This document shows, one piece after another, positions 14,769-21,942 of a DNA stretch of 21,942 bases. Positions within the stretch are counted from its first letter, which is position 1. Each line of letters begins with the position of its first letter. The notes beneath the pieces were generated by a model. The model was not told the DNA's origin. It saw only the letters and a list, made by a program, of their open reading frames with translations, and made no database searches. A program made the position numbers and the translations under genes. Where the stretch lies: the NCBI GenBank assembly GCA_036012565.1, contig DASCPP010000005.1, positions 1 to 21,942 on the forward strand, given 5' to 3'. The DNA comes from DUAL01 sp036012565. Its GTDB lineage: Bacteria; Bacteroidota; Bacteroidia; Flavobacteriales; BACL11.

Positions 14769-15740
14769 ATGATAAAAATTGGCGTAATTGGTGCTGGATA
14801 TTTAGGAAAAATACACATTCGTTTGTTAAAAGAAATAAAGGAGTTTGAAGTTGTTGGTTTTTATGATTCGAATGATGAAAACTCCAAAAAAATAACAACA
14901 GAATTTGGAATTTCTTCATTTAGCTCAGCAAAAGAGTTGATAGATAAATGTGATGCCATTGATGTAGTTACTCCAACTAAATACCATTTTGAGTATGCAA
15001 AAATGGTAATAGAAAAAGGCAAACATTTGTTTGTAGAAAAACCCATTACATCAACAATAGATGAAGCGCAAGAATTAGTAAAATTAGCAGAAGAAAAAGA
15101 AGTGAAAGTGCAAGTTGGGCATGTGGAAAGGTTCAATCCTGCTTTTACAGCAATACAGAAAGATTGCAATAACCCCATGTTTATTGAAGCCCACCGATTG
15201 GCAGAATTCAATCCAAGAGGAACAGATGTCCCTGTAGTGCATGATTTGATGATTCATGATATTGATATAATTCTGAAAATAGTTGACTCAAAGATAAAAA
15301 GCATTCATGGAAGTGGTGTTTCTATTATTAGTGATACGCCTGATATTGCCAACGCTAGAATTGAATTTGAAAATGGATGTGTAGCAAATCTAACAGCAAG
15401 TAGAATCTCTTTTAAGAGTATGCGTAAAACAAGAATTTTTCAAAAAGACGCATACATATCGATTGATTTTTTAGAAAAAAAGGCGGAACTTATCAGAATG
15501 AAAGATGCAGAAATTACAGACGATCCTTTTGCTTTGATTATTGACCCAGGCAAGGGTAAAATAAAAAAACAAATAGAATTTGAAAGCCCTAAAACTACTG
15601 ATAATAATGCCATAAAAGATGAGCTTACTTCCTTTTACCATGCTATTGCAAATAATACAGATACAATAGTAACAACTGAAGACGCCTATAAAGCCATTTA
15701 TATTGCTCAGCAGATTTCTGAACAAATCGAAAAACAATAA
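14769..15740 (+). CDS. Gfo/Idh/MocA family NAD(P)-dependent oxidoreductase
   Basis: This 323-residue dehydrogenase has an N-terminal Rossmann fold with IGVIGAGYLGKIH (4-16, GxGxxG) and the family signature LFVEKPITSTIDEA (87-100, with the conserved EKP lysine K91). VQVGHVERFNPAF (115-127) follows, then the substrate/metal-pocket-like VVHDLMIHDIDIIL (156-169, H158, H163, D164). The C-terminal beta-sheet domain occupies about 130-320. The family oxidises sugars or nucleotide sugars. The VVHDLMIHDID form is widespread in Bacteroidota, and GnnA-like UDP-GlcNAc 3-dehydrogenases of lipid A biosynthesis are related. The substrate here is inference. Its neighbours (lipoprotein and sugar transferase) make an envelope-glycan role plausible. 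It heads a tight operon. Confidence 0.92.
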   Translation: MIKIGVIGAGYLGKIHIRLLKEIKEFEVVGFYDSNDENSKKITTEFGISSFSSAKELIDKCDAIDVVTPTKYHFEYAKMVIEKGKHLFVEKPITSTIDEAQELVKLAEEKEVKVQVGHVERFNPAFTAIQKDCNNPMFIEAHRLAEFNPRGTDVPVVHDLMIHDIDIILKIVDSKIKSIHGSGVSIISDTPDIANARIEFENGCVANLTASRISFKSMRKTRIFQKDAYISIDFLEKKAELIRMKDAEITDDPFALIIDPGKGKIKKQIEFESPKTTDNNAIKDELTSFYHAIANNTDTIVTTEDAYKAIYIAQQISEQIEKQ

Positions 15741-15760
15741 ACAAAGAACACATTCGTTTG

Positions 15761-16627
15761 ATGAAGCATAAAACCACCATGAAGCACATTATTTTTTCCT
15801 TCCTTTTTATTAGCTTTCTTTATCAAAGTTGTGAAGAAATAAATATCAATGAAGGGGTTCCTTCTTATATAAGCATCCCTTTAATTGAGGTAGATTCTGT
15901 CCAAAGTGGTGTAGGAAGTAATTCAAACAAAATAACAGATGCCTGGGTTTATTTTGATAATAACTTGCAAGGAGTTTATCCCCTTCCAACTACTTTTCCT
16001 GTGTTACTCAGTGGCAAAAAAAATATAAGCATAAAAGCAGGAATAAAAAACAATGGCATTGCTGCCACTAGAGAAAAATATCCTTTTTATGATTATTTTA
16101 ATGCTGAAATAACACTTGCAAAAAACAGTACACTATTATTAGATTCTATTGTAGTAAGTTATGCTGATAATTTGGATTTTCACATCATAGATTTTGAAAA
16201 TGGAAGTAAAGAGTTTGAAGCAACATCCAGTAGTGACACTACTTTTTTACTTGCTAACGATACCGTATTTGAAGGAAATTCTGGAGGGGTACATTTAGGC
16301 TCACCTCATTTAACTTTTGAAATTGCTACTGAAAAAATTCAGCTTCCAAAAGTGGGAACCCCTGTGTATGTAGAATTAAATTACAAATGTAATACAGCTT
16401 TCCAAGTCGGTGTTTTTGCAAATTATAATCAAGAGCCTGTTATTATACAGTCTATTCTTACAATAAATCCTAAACTAGAGTGGAATAAAATTTATATTGA
16501 TTTGACCTCTGCTATAATTAACACTCAAAATGCAGACAGTCATAAAGTTTTTATCTCTATGAAAAGAGATATTAATAGTAATGAAATAGCCGAGTTATAT
16601 GTTGATAACTTCAAAATCGTATATTAA
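15761..16627 (+). CDS. Conserved hypothetical lipoprotein
   Basis: The protein is about 288 residues from ATG 15761. TTG at 15758 and ATG at 15779 are alternatives, the latter giving a compact signal peptide MKHIIFSFLFISFLYQSC. A lipobox-like LYQSC ends the hydrophobic core, so lipid attachment at this cysteine is likely, although Gln at -2 is not classical. The mature part is predicted to be beta-rich: an N-terminal segment with KITDAWVYFDNNLQGVYPLP resembling a carbohydrate-binding or Ig-like fold, and a second half (about 125-285) with a FENGSKEFEATSSSDT-type jelly-roll start. I know of similar uncharacterised lipoproteins in Bacteroidota but no function. It lies 20 nt after the oxidoreductase and overlaps or abuts the sugar transferase gene. 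Confidence 0.75.
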   Translation: MKHKTTMKHIIFSFLFISFLYQSCEEININEGVPSYISIPLIEVDSVQSGVGSNSNKITDAWVYFDNNLQGVYPLPTTFPVLLSGKKNISIKAGIKNNGIAATREKYPFYDYFNAEITLAKNSTLLLDSIVVSYADNLDFHIIDFENGSKEFEATSSSDTTFLLANDTVFEGNSGGVHLGSPHLTFEIATEKIQLPKVGTPVYVELNYKCNTAFQVGVFANYNQEPVIIQSILTINPKLEWNKIYIDLTSAIINTQNADSHKVFISMKRDINSNEIAELYVDNFKIVY

Positions 16628-18026
16628 ATTGAATAAAACAACACAACTCATAAAATATCTATTTTTTGATTTATTATCGGCAGTAATATCGTGGACTTTT
16701 TTTTTCAGCTATCGTAAGGTTTTTATAGAAGAGTTAGCAATTGATTTTACCAATAAGTTTTATCTTGGCATTGTTCTTATTCCTATTTTTTGGATAATAT
16801 TATATGGCGTAACGGGTACTTACAAAAACATTCTTAGAAAATCGAGACTGAAAGAGTTATCGGAAACATTTTACATAGTGCTTATTGGTACAGTCATTAT
16901 CTTTTTTGTTGCTCTACTTGACGATTATATCGACAACTATCGAACTTATTACAGTCTCTTTGTTGTTCTTTTTTGTTCGCATTTATTTTTCACTGCCCTT
17001 TTTAGGTTTTCACTCACCACTATTACCGCAAAAAAAGTCCATCAGAAAAAGATAAGTTTTAATACCCTTATAATTGGAAGTAATGTAAAAGCAATGGAAA
17101 TGTACAAGGAACTAGAAGGTCAAAAATTATCGAGTGGATACAATTTTGTTGGATTTGTAAATGTAGAAGAAAAATCGCAATATCTGCTGAGTGAATTTAT
17201 TCCTAAACTAGGAAGTCTAGAAGCTATTATTGAAGTGATAAATGAGTATAATATTGAGGATGTAATTATTGCAGTGGAGAGTGCTGAACACCATAAAATT
17301 GAAGAGATTATTGACCTATTGGAAGGTTCCGATATCTATATTAAAATGCTACCAGATATGTATGACATTATTTCTGGAAAGGTAAAAACGAGCACTATTT
17401 TCGGAACTGCACTTATCGAAATTGAGCACGATTTGATGCCTACTTGGCATTGGTTCTTGAAAAGGGTATTTGATGTAAGCGTTTCTTTATTTGTAATTAT
17501 TATCCTTTCTCCTTTATTTTTAATTTCTGCGCTTTTGGTTAAGTTTTCTTCATCTGGAGAAGTTCTATTCAAACAAGAAAGAATTGGTTTACATGGTAGA
17601 GGTTTCAATATTATTAAGTTTCGTTCTATGTATGAAAATGCAGAAAGTAATGGACCACAACTGTCCTCAGATGAGGATAAGCGAATTACATCTTGGGGAA
17701 AAATTATGCGCAAAATAAGACTGGATGAATTGCCACAATTTTATAATGTATTAATTGGTGAAATGTCAATTGTAGGGCCAAGACCTGAAAGACAATACTA
17801 TATAAATTTGATAGCTGAAAAAGCCCCTCATTATCATCATTTACATAAAGTAAAACCAGGAATCACATCCTGGGGGATGGTAAAATTCGGCTATGCTGAA
17901 AATATTGAACAAATGATTGAAAGAATGAAATATGACATTTTGTATATAGAGAATATATCCTTTGCTTTAGATTTAAAAATTTTAATATACACAGTGCTAA
18001 TTGTATTGCAAGGCAGAGGAAAATAG
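16599..18026 (+). CDS. Polyprenyl-phosphate sugar-1-phosphate transferase (exopolysaccharide/O-antigen initiating glycosyltransferase)
   Basis: The protein (475 residues from ATG 16599) is an integral membrane enzyme that transfers a sugar-1-phosphate from a nucleotide sugar to undecaprenyl phosphate, the first step of polysaccharide repeat assembly. Visible: four N-terminal transmembrane helices (about 18-38, 55-74, 91-107, 117-137), a Rossmann-like CoA_binding_3 domain (about 153-265), a membrane segment near 291-314, and the bacterial sugar transferase domain. That domain has KRVFDVSVSLFVIIILSPLF, FKQERIGLHGRGFNIIKFRS, the catalytic Asp-Glu pair in RLDELPQFYNVL (D376, E377) and SIVGPRPERQYY. 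The ATG start overlaps the lipoprotein gene by 29 nt. TTG at 16629, just past its stop, would give an N-terminus NKTTQLIKYLFFD closer to what homologues show. The architecture is WbaP/WcaJ-like. The sugar is not deducible. Confidence 0.93.
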   Translation: MLITSKSYIKLNKTTQLIKYLFFDLLSAVISWTFFFSYRKVFIEELAIDFTNKFYLGIVLIPIFWIILYGVTGTYKNILRKSRLKELSETFYIVLIGTVIIFFVALLDDYIDNYRTYYSLFVVLFCSHLFFTALFRFSLTTITAKKVHQKKISFNTLIIGSNVKAMEMYKELEGQKLSSGYNFVGFVNVEEKSQYLLSEFIPKLGSLEAIIEVINEYNIEDVIIAVESAEHHKIEEIIDLLEGSDIYIKMLPDMYDIISGKVKTSTIFGTALIEIEHDLMPTWHWFLKRVFDVSVSLFVIIILSPLFLISALLVKFSSSGEVLFKQERIGLHGRGFNIIKFRSMYENAESNGPQLSSDEDKRITSWGKIMRKIRLDELPQFYNVLIGEMSIVGPRPERQYYINLIAEKAPHYHHLHKVKPGITSWGMVKFGYAENIEQMIERMKYDILYIENISFALDLKILIYTVLIVLQGRGK

Positions 18027-18061
18027 ATAGGAAAAGAAATTATACAAGAAACAACAAATAA

Positions 18062-18955
18062 ATGAATAACATAACCGTAATTGGAGCTGGTACCATGGGC
18101 AATGGAATAGCCCATACTTTTGCCCAAAGAGATTTTAATGTAAACTTGGTTGATATATCAGCAAATGCATTAGAAAAAGCAATTTCCACTATCAGTAAGA
18201 ATCTGGATAGAATGGTAAAAAAAGAGAAGATTACAGAGAAGGATAAGATTAGCACGCTATCTAATATTACAACTTATACTGATATATCGAAAGGAGTTAA
18301 AGGAGTGGATTTAGTATTGGAAGCAGCTACTGAAAGTAAAGAGTTGAAACTGAAGATTTTTGATCAATTGGATAATGTGTGTGATGAGCATACTATTTTA
18401 GCCTCAAATACCTCATCCATCTCAATAACTGAAATTGCTACAATAACCAATAGGGCAGAGAAAGTGATTGGAATGCACTTTATGAATCCTGTTCCTATTA
18501 TGAAACTGGTGGAAGTAATAAGAGGTAAAGCAACTTCAGATCAGGTTACTTCTACAATAATGGAGATGAGTAAAACCCTAGGCAAAATTCCTGTTGAAGT
18601 GAATGATGCTCCAGGGTTTGTGGCCAATAGAATACTCATGCCAATGATTAATGAAGCCATTTATACTTTGCATGAGAATATATCTTCTGTTGAAGGAATT
18701 GACACGGTAATGATGTTAGGCATGTCGCATCCTATGGGACCCTTGCACTTAGCTGATTTTATTGGTCTAGATATCTGCCTTTCGATTTTGGAAGTGATGC
18801 ATGAAGGATTTGGTGGTAAAAAATACAGCCCCTGTCCTCTTTTAATAGAAATGGTAGATGCTGGTAAATTAGGCATTAAATCAGGTGAAGGTTTTTATAA
18901 TTACTCTGATGGATCCAGAAATAAAAAAGTTGCTGCACAATTCAGTAAAAACTAA
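18062..18955 (+). CDS. hbd: 3-hydroxyacyl-CoA (3-hydroxybutyryl-CoA) dehydrogenase
   Basis: This 297-residue soluble enzyme interconverts 3-hydroxyacyl-CoA and 3-ketoacyl-CoA with NAD(P). The N-terminal Rossmann domain has ITVIGAGTMGNGIAHTF (4-20, GxGxxG) and the cofactor aspartate in NLVDIS. The catalytic dyad is intact: H139 in IGMHFMNPVPIMKLVEVIRG and E151, spaced 12 residues as in the family. SNTSSISITE and the dimerisation domain starting NDAPGFVANRILMPMINEA are typical. It is stand-alone (no hydratase fusion) and slightly longer than the usual 280-285. It lies 35 bp after the sugar transferase with no visible promoter, so it is probably co-transcribed. Butyrate-type, fatty-acid or amino-acid degradation roles are all possible. 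Its stop codon interlocks with that of the convergent DUF4294 gene. Confidence 0.94.
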   Translation: MNNITVIGAGTMGNGIAHTFAQRDFNVNLVDISANALEKAISTISKNLDRMVKKEKITEKDKISTLSNITTYTDISKGVKGVDLVLEAATESKELKLKIFDQLDNVCDEHTILASNTSSISITEIATITNRAEKVIGMHFMNPVPIMKLVEVIRGKATSDQVTSTIMEMSKTLGKIPVEVNDAPGFVANRILMPMINEAIYTLHENISSVEGIDTVMMLGMSHPMGPLHLADFIGLDICLSILEVMHEGFGGKKYSPCPLLIEMVDAGKLGIKSGEGFYNYSDGSRNKKVAAQFSKN

Positions 18956-19539
18956 TTCAACCTTCCTTCCAATTTTGCTTGTAGAATAATATGTTCAATT
19001 AGCATGTCTTCTCTATCATTTATTGGGTCGTATTTTGTTTTCAAGTCATTGTTGTAAAACTTAGCTAAGGTTTGCCAAAAAAAAGCATTGAACCTTCCTC
19101 TATACGATTTTACTAACTGATAAGAGGTAATTTGTGTTTCTCTGTAAATCAATTTTACCAATATCCGCCCTTCACTCATTGTTAAGTTTTTAAGCTTTTC
19201 CGTATATTCCTCTTTCACCCACTTAGCAACCTCTTTTGTGTAGCGTTTTTTGTGCCTTCTTTTTGGTATACTATCCAAACCATCTTGTATCGCCCATAAC
19301 TTTACTTTTGCGGTAAGGGAGTAAGGATACACTTTCAATACTTTTCTTTTTAGGATGTAATATCGCAATTTTTCATCAGAATCCTTAAAAGCTAAAATCT
19401 CTACTTCTGGCACTTTGGAAAGAATGATAGTATCTTCATCAACTATTGCAAATTCTTTAATAGTAGGCTTTACTTGCGCCTTCACAAATAGTCCAAAACC
19501 TAAAAAAACTAGAAGAAAAAGTATCTTCTGAAATTGCAT
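18952..19539 (-). CDS. DUF4294 domain-containing secreted protein
   Basis: The protein is 195 residues from ATG 19539. An upstream in-frame start at 19578 would overlap the protease gene and add MLALNTNSFFKNK before the signal peptide, so I reject it. MQFQKILFLLVFLGFGLFVK is a signal peptide, likely cut after VKA. The mature chain contains the DUF4294 pattern: YYILKRKVLKVYPYSLTAK, then the basic KRRHKKRYTKEVAKWVKEEY, then LTMSEGRILVKLIYRETQIT, SYRGRFNAFFWQTLAKFY, and the ending LKTKYDPINDREDMLIEHII. DUF4294 proteins are nearly restricted to Bacteroidota and have no assigned function that I know of. The start lies 1 nt after the stop of the T9SS-sorted protease, so translation is probably coupled. 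Confidence 0.85.
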   Translation of the reverse strand: MQFQKILFLLVFLGFGLFVKAQVKPTIKEFAIVDEDTIILSKVPEVEILAFKDSDEKLRYYILKRKVLKVYPYSLTAKVKLWAIQDGLDSIPKRRHKKRYTKEVAKWVKEEYTEKLKNLTMSEGRILVKLIYRETQITSYQLVKSYRGRFNAFFWQTLAKFYNNDLKTKYDPINDREDMLIEHIILQAKLEGRLN

Positions 19540-19540
19540 C

Positions 19541-21942
19541 TTATTTTTGAAGAATGAGTTTGTGTTCAGTGCTAGCATTAGCAGTTGTTACTTTTGCAAA
19601 ATATATGCCATTATTGAGTTCGCTTAAGTCTAAATAAAATTCGAAAGCATTTACACCCAAAAATTTAAATAATAATTTACCACTTACATCCATAATTGAA
19701 ATGGATTCCATTGGCATATCGCTACTTATTTCGCACATACCTTTTAGTGGATTAGGATGCACTACAATTTGATGTATTTCTTCATCTAGCCCTGTATATA
19801 TTGCTGTGTAATCTGCAGAGGAAACATCACAGCCATTATAGTTAATCTCTACTTTGTAAATTCCTGCTTGTGTGATGTTAATTGTATTTGAATTTGCGCC
19901 ATTAATGATTACTCCATTTAAATACCACTGATAGCTATAAGAAGAATTGCTGATAGTGGATAACTGATTTCCATTTTGAGTAATTATTGGTGTGTTTAAA
20001 GGAGTACTTAAAACTGCAGTAACCTCAGTGTAATTTGATTTACAGTTTTCTTGTAATTGCAAATTATAAAAGAAATAATGATATGTTGCACTATTTGGAG
20101 AATTATGTCCAGTGATACTTGCTAAAGCTCCAATGTTATAAGGGTATGCAGCTCCTGTTGAGTTCCGGTATAGATCAGAACCAGCAGCACCAATTCCTAG
20201 CTCAAAATCATTACCAACAGGTAAATCAAAATCCACAAATAATGTATTTAATCCAGGGGAGACAGTTATGGTTGTATCGTCAATTACACTGCTATTATTA
20301 TCTCTTAGCTCAAAAGTAATGATATTTGACGAACCAGCATATACATCTAAAGAAACAATAGTTGATGGAGAATAACAATCAATAAATAGATGTCTGTCAT
20401 TATTATAATGCCCACCCCCTCCAATGTTATTATCTACTGGACCACCAAAAACAGGTGCGCTTTCCTTTTTTAGGTAATAAGAAGTAGAATTGTTTAGTGT
20501 TGGAGTGGTAAAAGAGTTTCCTGTTCCAATAATAATATTACTTGTAGTATCATCATACCAATTGATAGTTCCTGTTGAGAAAGAAATAAGTGTAAAACTA
20601 CTGGAATCAGCACAAATGGTATCGTTATAAGCAATTGGTCCTAGGTTATAAGCAACCGTTATAAAATTTGTTTGCGATATATTATCTGTTCCTAATGTAT
20701 TTGTAACTTGCAGACTTACCGTATAAATACCTTGATTTTGATAAGAATGGGTTGGATTTTGTTGTGTGGAAGTGTTTCCGTCCCCAAAATCCCAAAGCCA
20801 AGAACTTGGGTTATTAGAACTTAAATCAATAAAATTAATATCTCCTGAGCATGAAGTTGTACTTTGTGCTGAGAATGATGCTATAGGAGGTGATGCACAT
20901 CCGCTATTCGTTGGTTGTTCATTTACTGCAACCTCTCTCCTTCCTTTTTTATCTGAACTTACACAAGATCGAATGCTAAACCAACTATCCGTGATTCCAG
21001 TGGTGTTATGATAGAAAGCATTTGTTGTAGTAGAACTGACTATAGAATCCATATATTTTTGCCCAAGCATGGATACCTCATAAGAGGTAGCACCAGAAAC
21101 AGGACTCCAATAAAAGAAAATAGAATCAGGACATGTCCAATCTACAATAAAATTTTGAGGGATATCAATGATAGTAAAATTTGCATCAGAAATATCAGAT
21201 TGAGAACCTCTACTAACTCTAACAAGAGCATCTCCAGTACTTCCTGCAGCGATTGGAATAGTCCAATTATAATAACGAATACTTGAGTTTACATTTGAAG
21301 AAATAGTTGTCCAACTAACACCGTTATTAATTGAAAACTCTAAAGTAAATATTCCTGAATTATCAAAAGCATCCCAGCGAATCATTTCATTATCTCCAGG
21401 AACTAATCCTTCTCCACCATTAGGATACGTAAGGGTAATCTCTTCTGAGATTAATTCATACACTAAAAAATATTCTTGTGGTCCGTAAGGAACAGATGTT
21501 CCTGTAACAGTCAAATTATAGCTTCCTGTAGTAGGATTATCAATAGTTACTTGTTCCATATTATTCCTATCATCTACTCCTCTTGTTGCTGGCTGATTTA
21601 AATTTGTTGAATTAGGTGTATGATCAAGGATCCATGGCTGATAAGTAGTTCCGTTAGGTGATGTAAGAAGGATATCCAAATTATTAATAAGTGCAATACT
21701 TGCACTTGTGCTCGCTTCTTTATCGTGCCAGTACACCATAACCCTAAATTGTTGAGTACCAGAGGGAATACTTATGTTATGTGTATTATTGCCTAAGTGT
21801 GAAATACTATCCTCAATATAGGTTTGGTTTTCTAGAATCTTTATAGCTTTCAAGGCATTTACCTCTCCCCAACCGTATTTAAAATCTGGACCAGAATTAC
21901 CCAAATCATCAGCAGAATTAAGTAAAATTCCTTTCATTAACC
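19541..21942 (-). CDS. T9SS-sorted modular subtilase (peptidase S8), C-terminal portion; 5' end cut off by the window edge
   Basis: The frame is open through the right edge; the Met at 21937 is internal, and residue numbers here count from it. Residues 1-33 (KGILLNSADDLGN...YGWGEVNALKAI) are the characteristic end of a subtilisin-like catalytic domain whose Asp-His-Ser triad lies outside the window. Then come a beta-sandwich common after S8 domains (about 55-165, VMVYWHDKEAS, NNLDILLTSPNG), a Kre9/KNH-like module (169-257, YPNGGE, IRWDAF, YNWTIP), a fibronectin III-like module (260-340), a PKD domain (350-428, WLWDFGDGNTSTQQNPTHSY) and Ig-like CHU-type repeats with an inserted jelly-roll (about 433-640). 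The T9SS type A sorting domain closes the protein (about 724-798, VVHPNPLKGM to KLILQK). It is an exported, surface-attached or released protease. The gene lies 1 nt before the DUF4294 gene. Confidence 0.88.
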   Translation of the reverse strand, partial: LMKGILLNSADDLGNSGPDFKYGWGEVNALKAIKILENQTYIEDSISHLGNNTHNISIPSGTQQFRVMVYWHDKEASTSASIALINNLDILLTSPNGTTYQPWILDHTPNSTNLNQPATRGVDDRNNMEQVTIDNPTTGSYNLTVTGTSVPYGPQEYFLVYELISEEITLTYPNGGEGLVPGDNEMIRWDAFDNSGIFTLEFSINNGVSWTTISSNVNSSIRYYNWTIPIAAGSTGDALVRVSRGSQSDISDANFTIIDIPQNFIVDWTCPDSIFFYWSPVSGATSYEVSMLGQKYMDSIVSSTTTNAFYHNTTGITDSWFSIRSCVSSDKKGRREVAVNEQPTNSGCASPPIASFSAQSTTSCSGDINFIDLSSNNPSSWLWDFGDGNTSTQQNPTHSYQNQGIYTVSLQVTNTLGTDNISQTNFITVAYNLGPIAYNDTICADSSSFTLISFSTGTINWYDDTTSNIIIGTGNSFTTPTLNNSTSYYLKKESAPVFGGPVDNNIGGGGHYNNDRHLFIDCYSPSTIVSLDVYAGSSNIITFELRDNNSSVIDDTTITVSPGLNTLFVDFDLPVGNDFELGIGAAGSDLYRNSTGAAYPYNIGALASITGHNSPNSATYHYFFYNLQLQENCKSNYTEVTAVLSTPLNTPIITQNGNQLSTISNSSYSYQWYLNGVIINGANSNTINITQAGIYKVEINYNGCDVSSADYTAIYTGLDEEIHQIVVHPNPLKGMCEISSDMPMESISIMDVSGKLLFKFLGVNAFEFYLDLSELNNGIYFAKVTTANASTEHKLILQK

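Noticed and set aside
19537..19578. DUF4294 start at 19578
   Set aside because: It would place 13 polar residues before the signal peptide and overlap the protease C-terminus. ATG 19539 gives a clean signal peptide.
21008..21286. Plus-strand open frames of 65-100 codons opposite the protease, topoisomerase and anchor-B genes
   Set aside because: They lie wholly inside well-supported minus-strand genes, show low-complexity or Ser/Ile/Lys-rich translations and match no family, so they are shadows of A+T-rich coding DNA.
1..21942. CRISPR arrays, tRNA/rRNA genes, insertion sequences, prophage or defence genes
   Set aside because: I saw no regularly spaced direct repeats, no cloverleaf ending in CCA, no transposase or integrase motifs, and every sizeable frame is explained by housekeeping, envelope or regulatory genes.

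Overview
This window is A+T-rich bacterial DNA that reads as the chromosome of a Bacteroidota member, most likely a marine Flavobacteriales-type organism. The reasons are a type IX secretion (T9SS) sorting domain on a multidomain subtilase, a choice-of-anchor B (LVIVD-repeat) secreted protein, a DUF4294 protein, a transketolase split into two genes, and several promoters of the Bacteroidota type (-7 box TAnnTTTG). I see no rRNA, tRNA, CRISPR array, transposase or prophage gene. Both window edges cut through a gene.

Layout, left to right. 1-2072 (minus): the first 690 residues of a large secreted choice-of-anchor B protein, whose 3' end lies outside the window. 2169-6694 (minus): a topoisomerase IV pair, ATPase/TOPRIM subunit (ParE-like) first and DNA-cleaving subunit (ParC-like) second. 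6886-7983 (minus): the GTPase/ATPase YchF. A divergent promoter region follows. 8122-11272 (plus): the two transketolase half-genes, with a secreted von Willebrand A (VWA) protein gene wedged tightly between them. 11273-11415: a spacer with a perfect REP-like hairpin. 11422-12828 (plus): an ECF sigma factor with no ATG/GTG/TTG start that would preserve its region 2, a small one-pass membrane protein that is a probable anti-sigma factor, and a Spy/CpxP-like periplasmic sensor. 12881-14059 (plus): a class III aminotransferase. 14056-14697 (minus): protein-L-isoaspartate methyltransferase. 14769-18955 (plus): a likely four-gene operon of Gfo/Idh/MocA oxidoreductase, lipoprotein, polyprenyl-phosphate sugar transferase and 3-hydroxyacyl-CoA dehydrogenase. 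18952-21942 (minus): a DUF4294 secreted protein directly downstream of the T9SS-sorted subtilase, whose N-terminal catalytic part lies beyond the right edge.

Most of the window is conserved housekeeping and envelope gene content. The points most worth a second look are the VWA gene embedded in the split transketolase operon, the noncanonical start of the ECF sigma gene, and the sigma / acidic membrane protein / basic periplasmic sensor trio. Lesser points are an aminotransferase mRNA predicted to be leaderless and two convergent gene pairs with interlocked stop codons. I did not find a clear-cut undescribed defence or mobile system.
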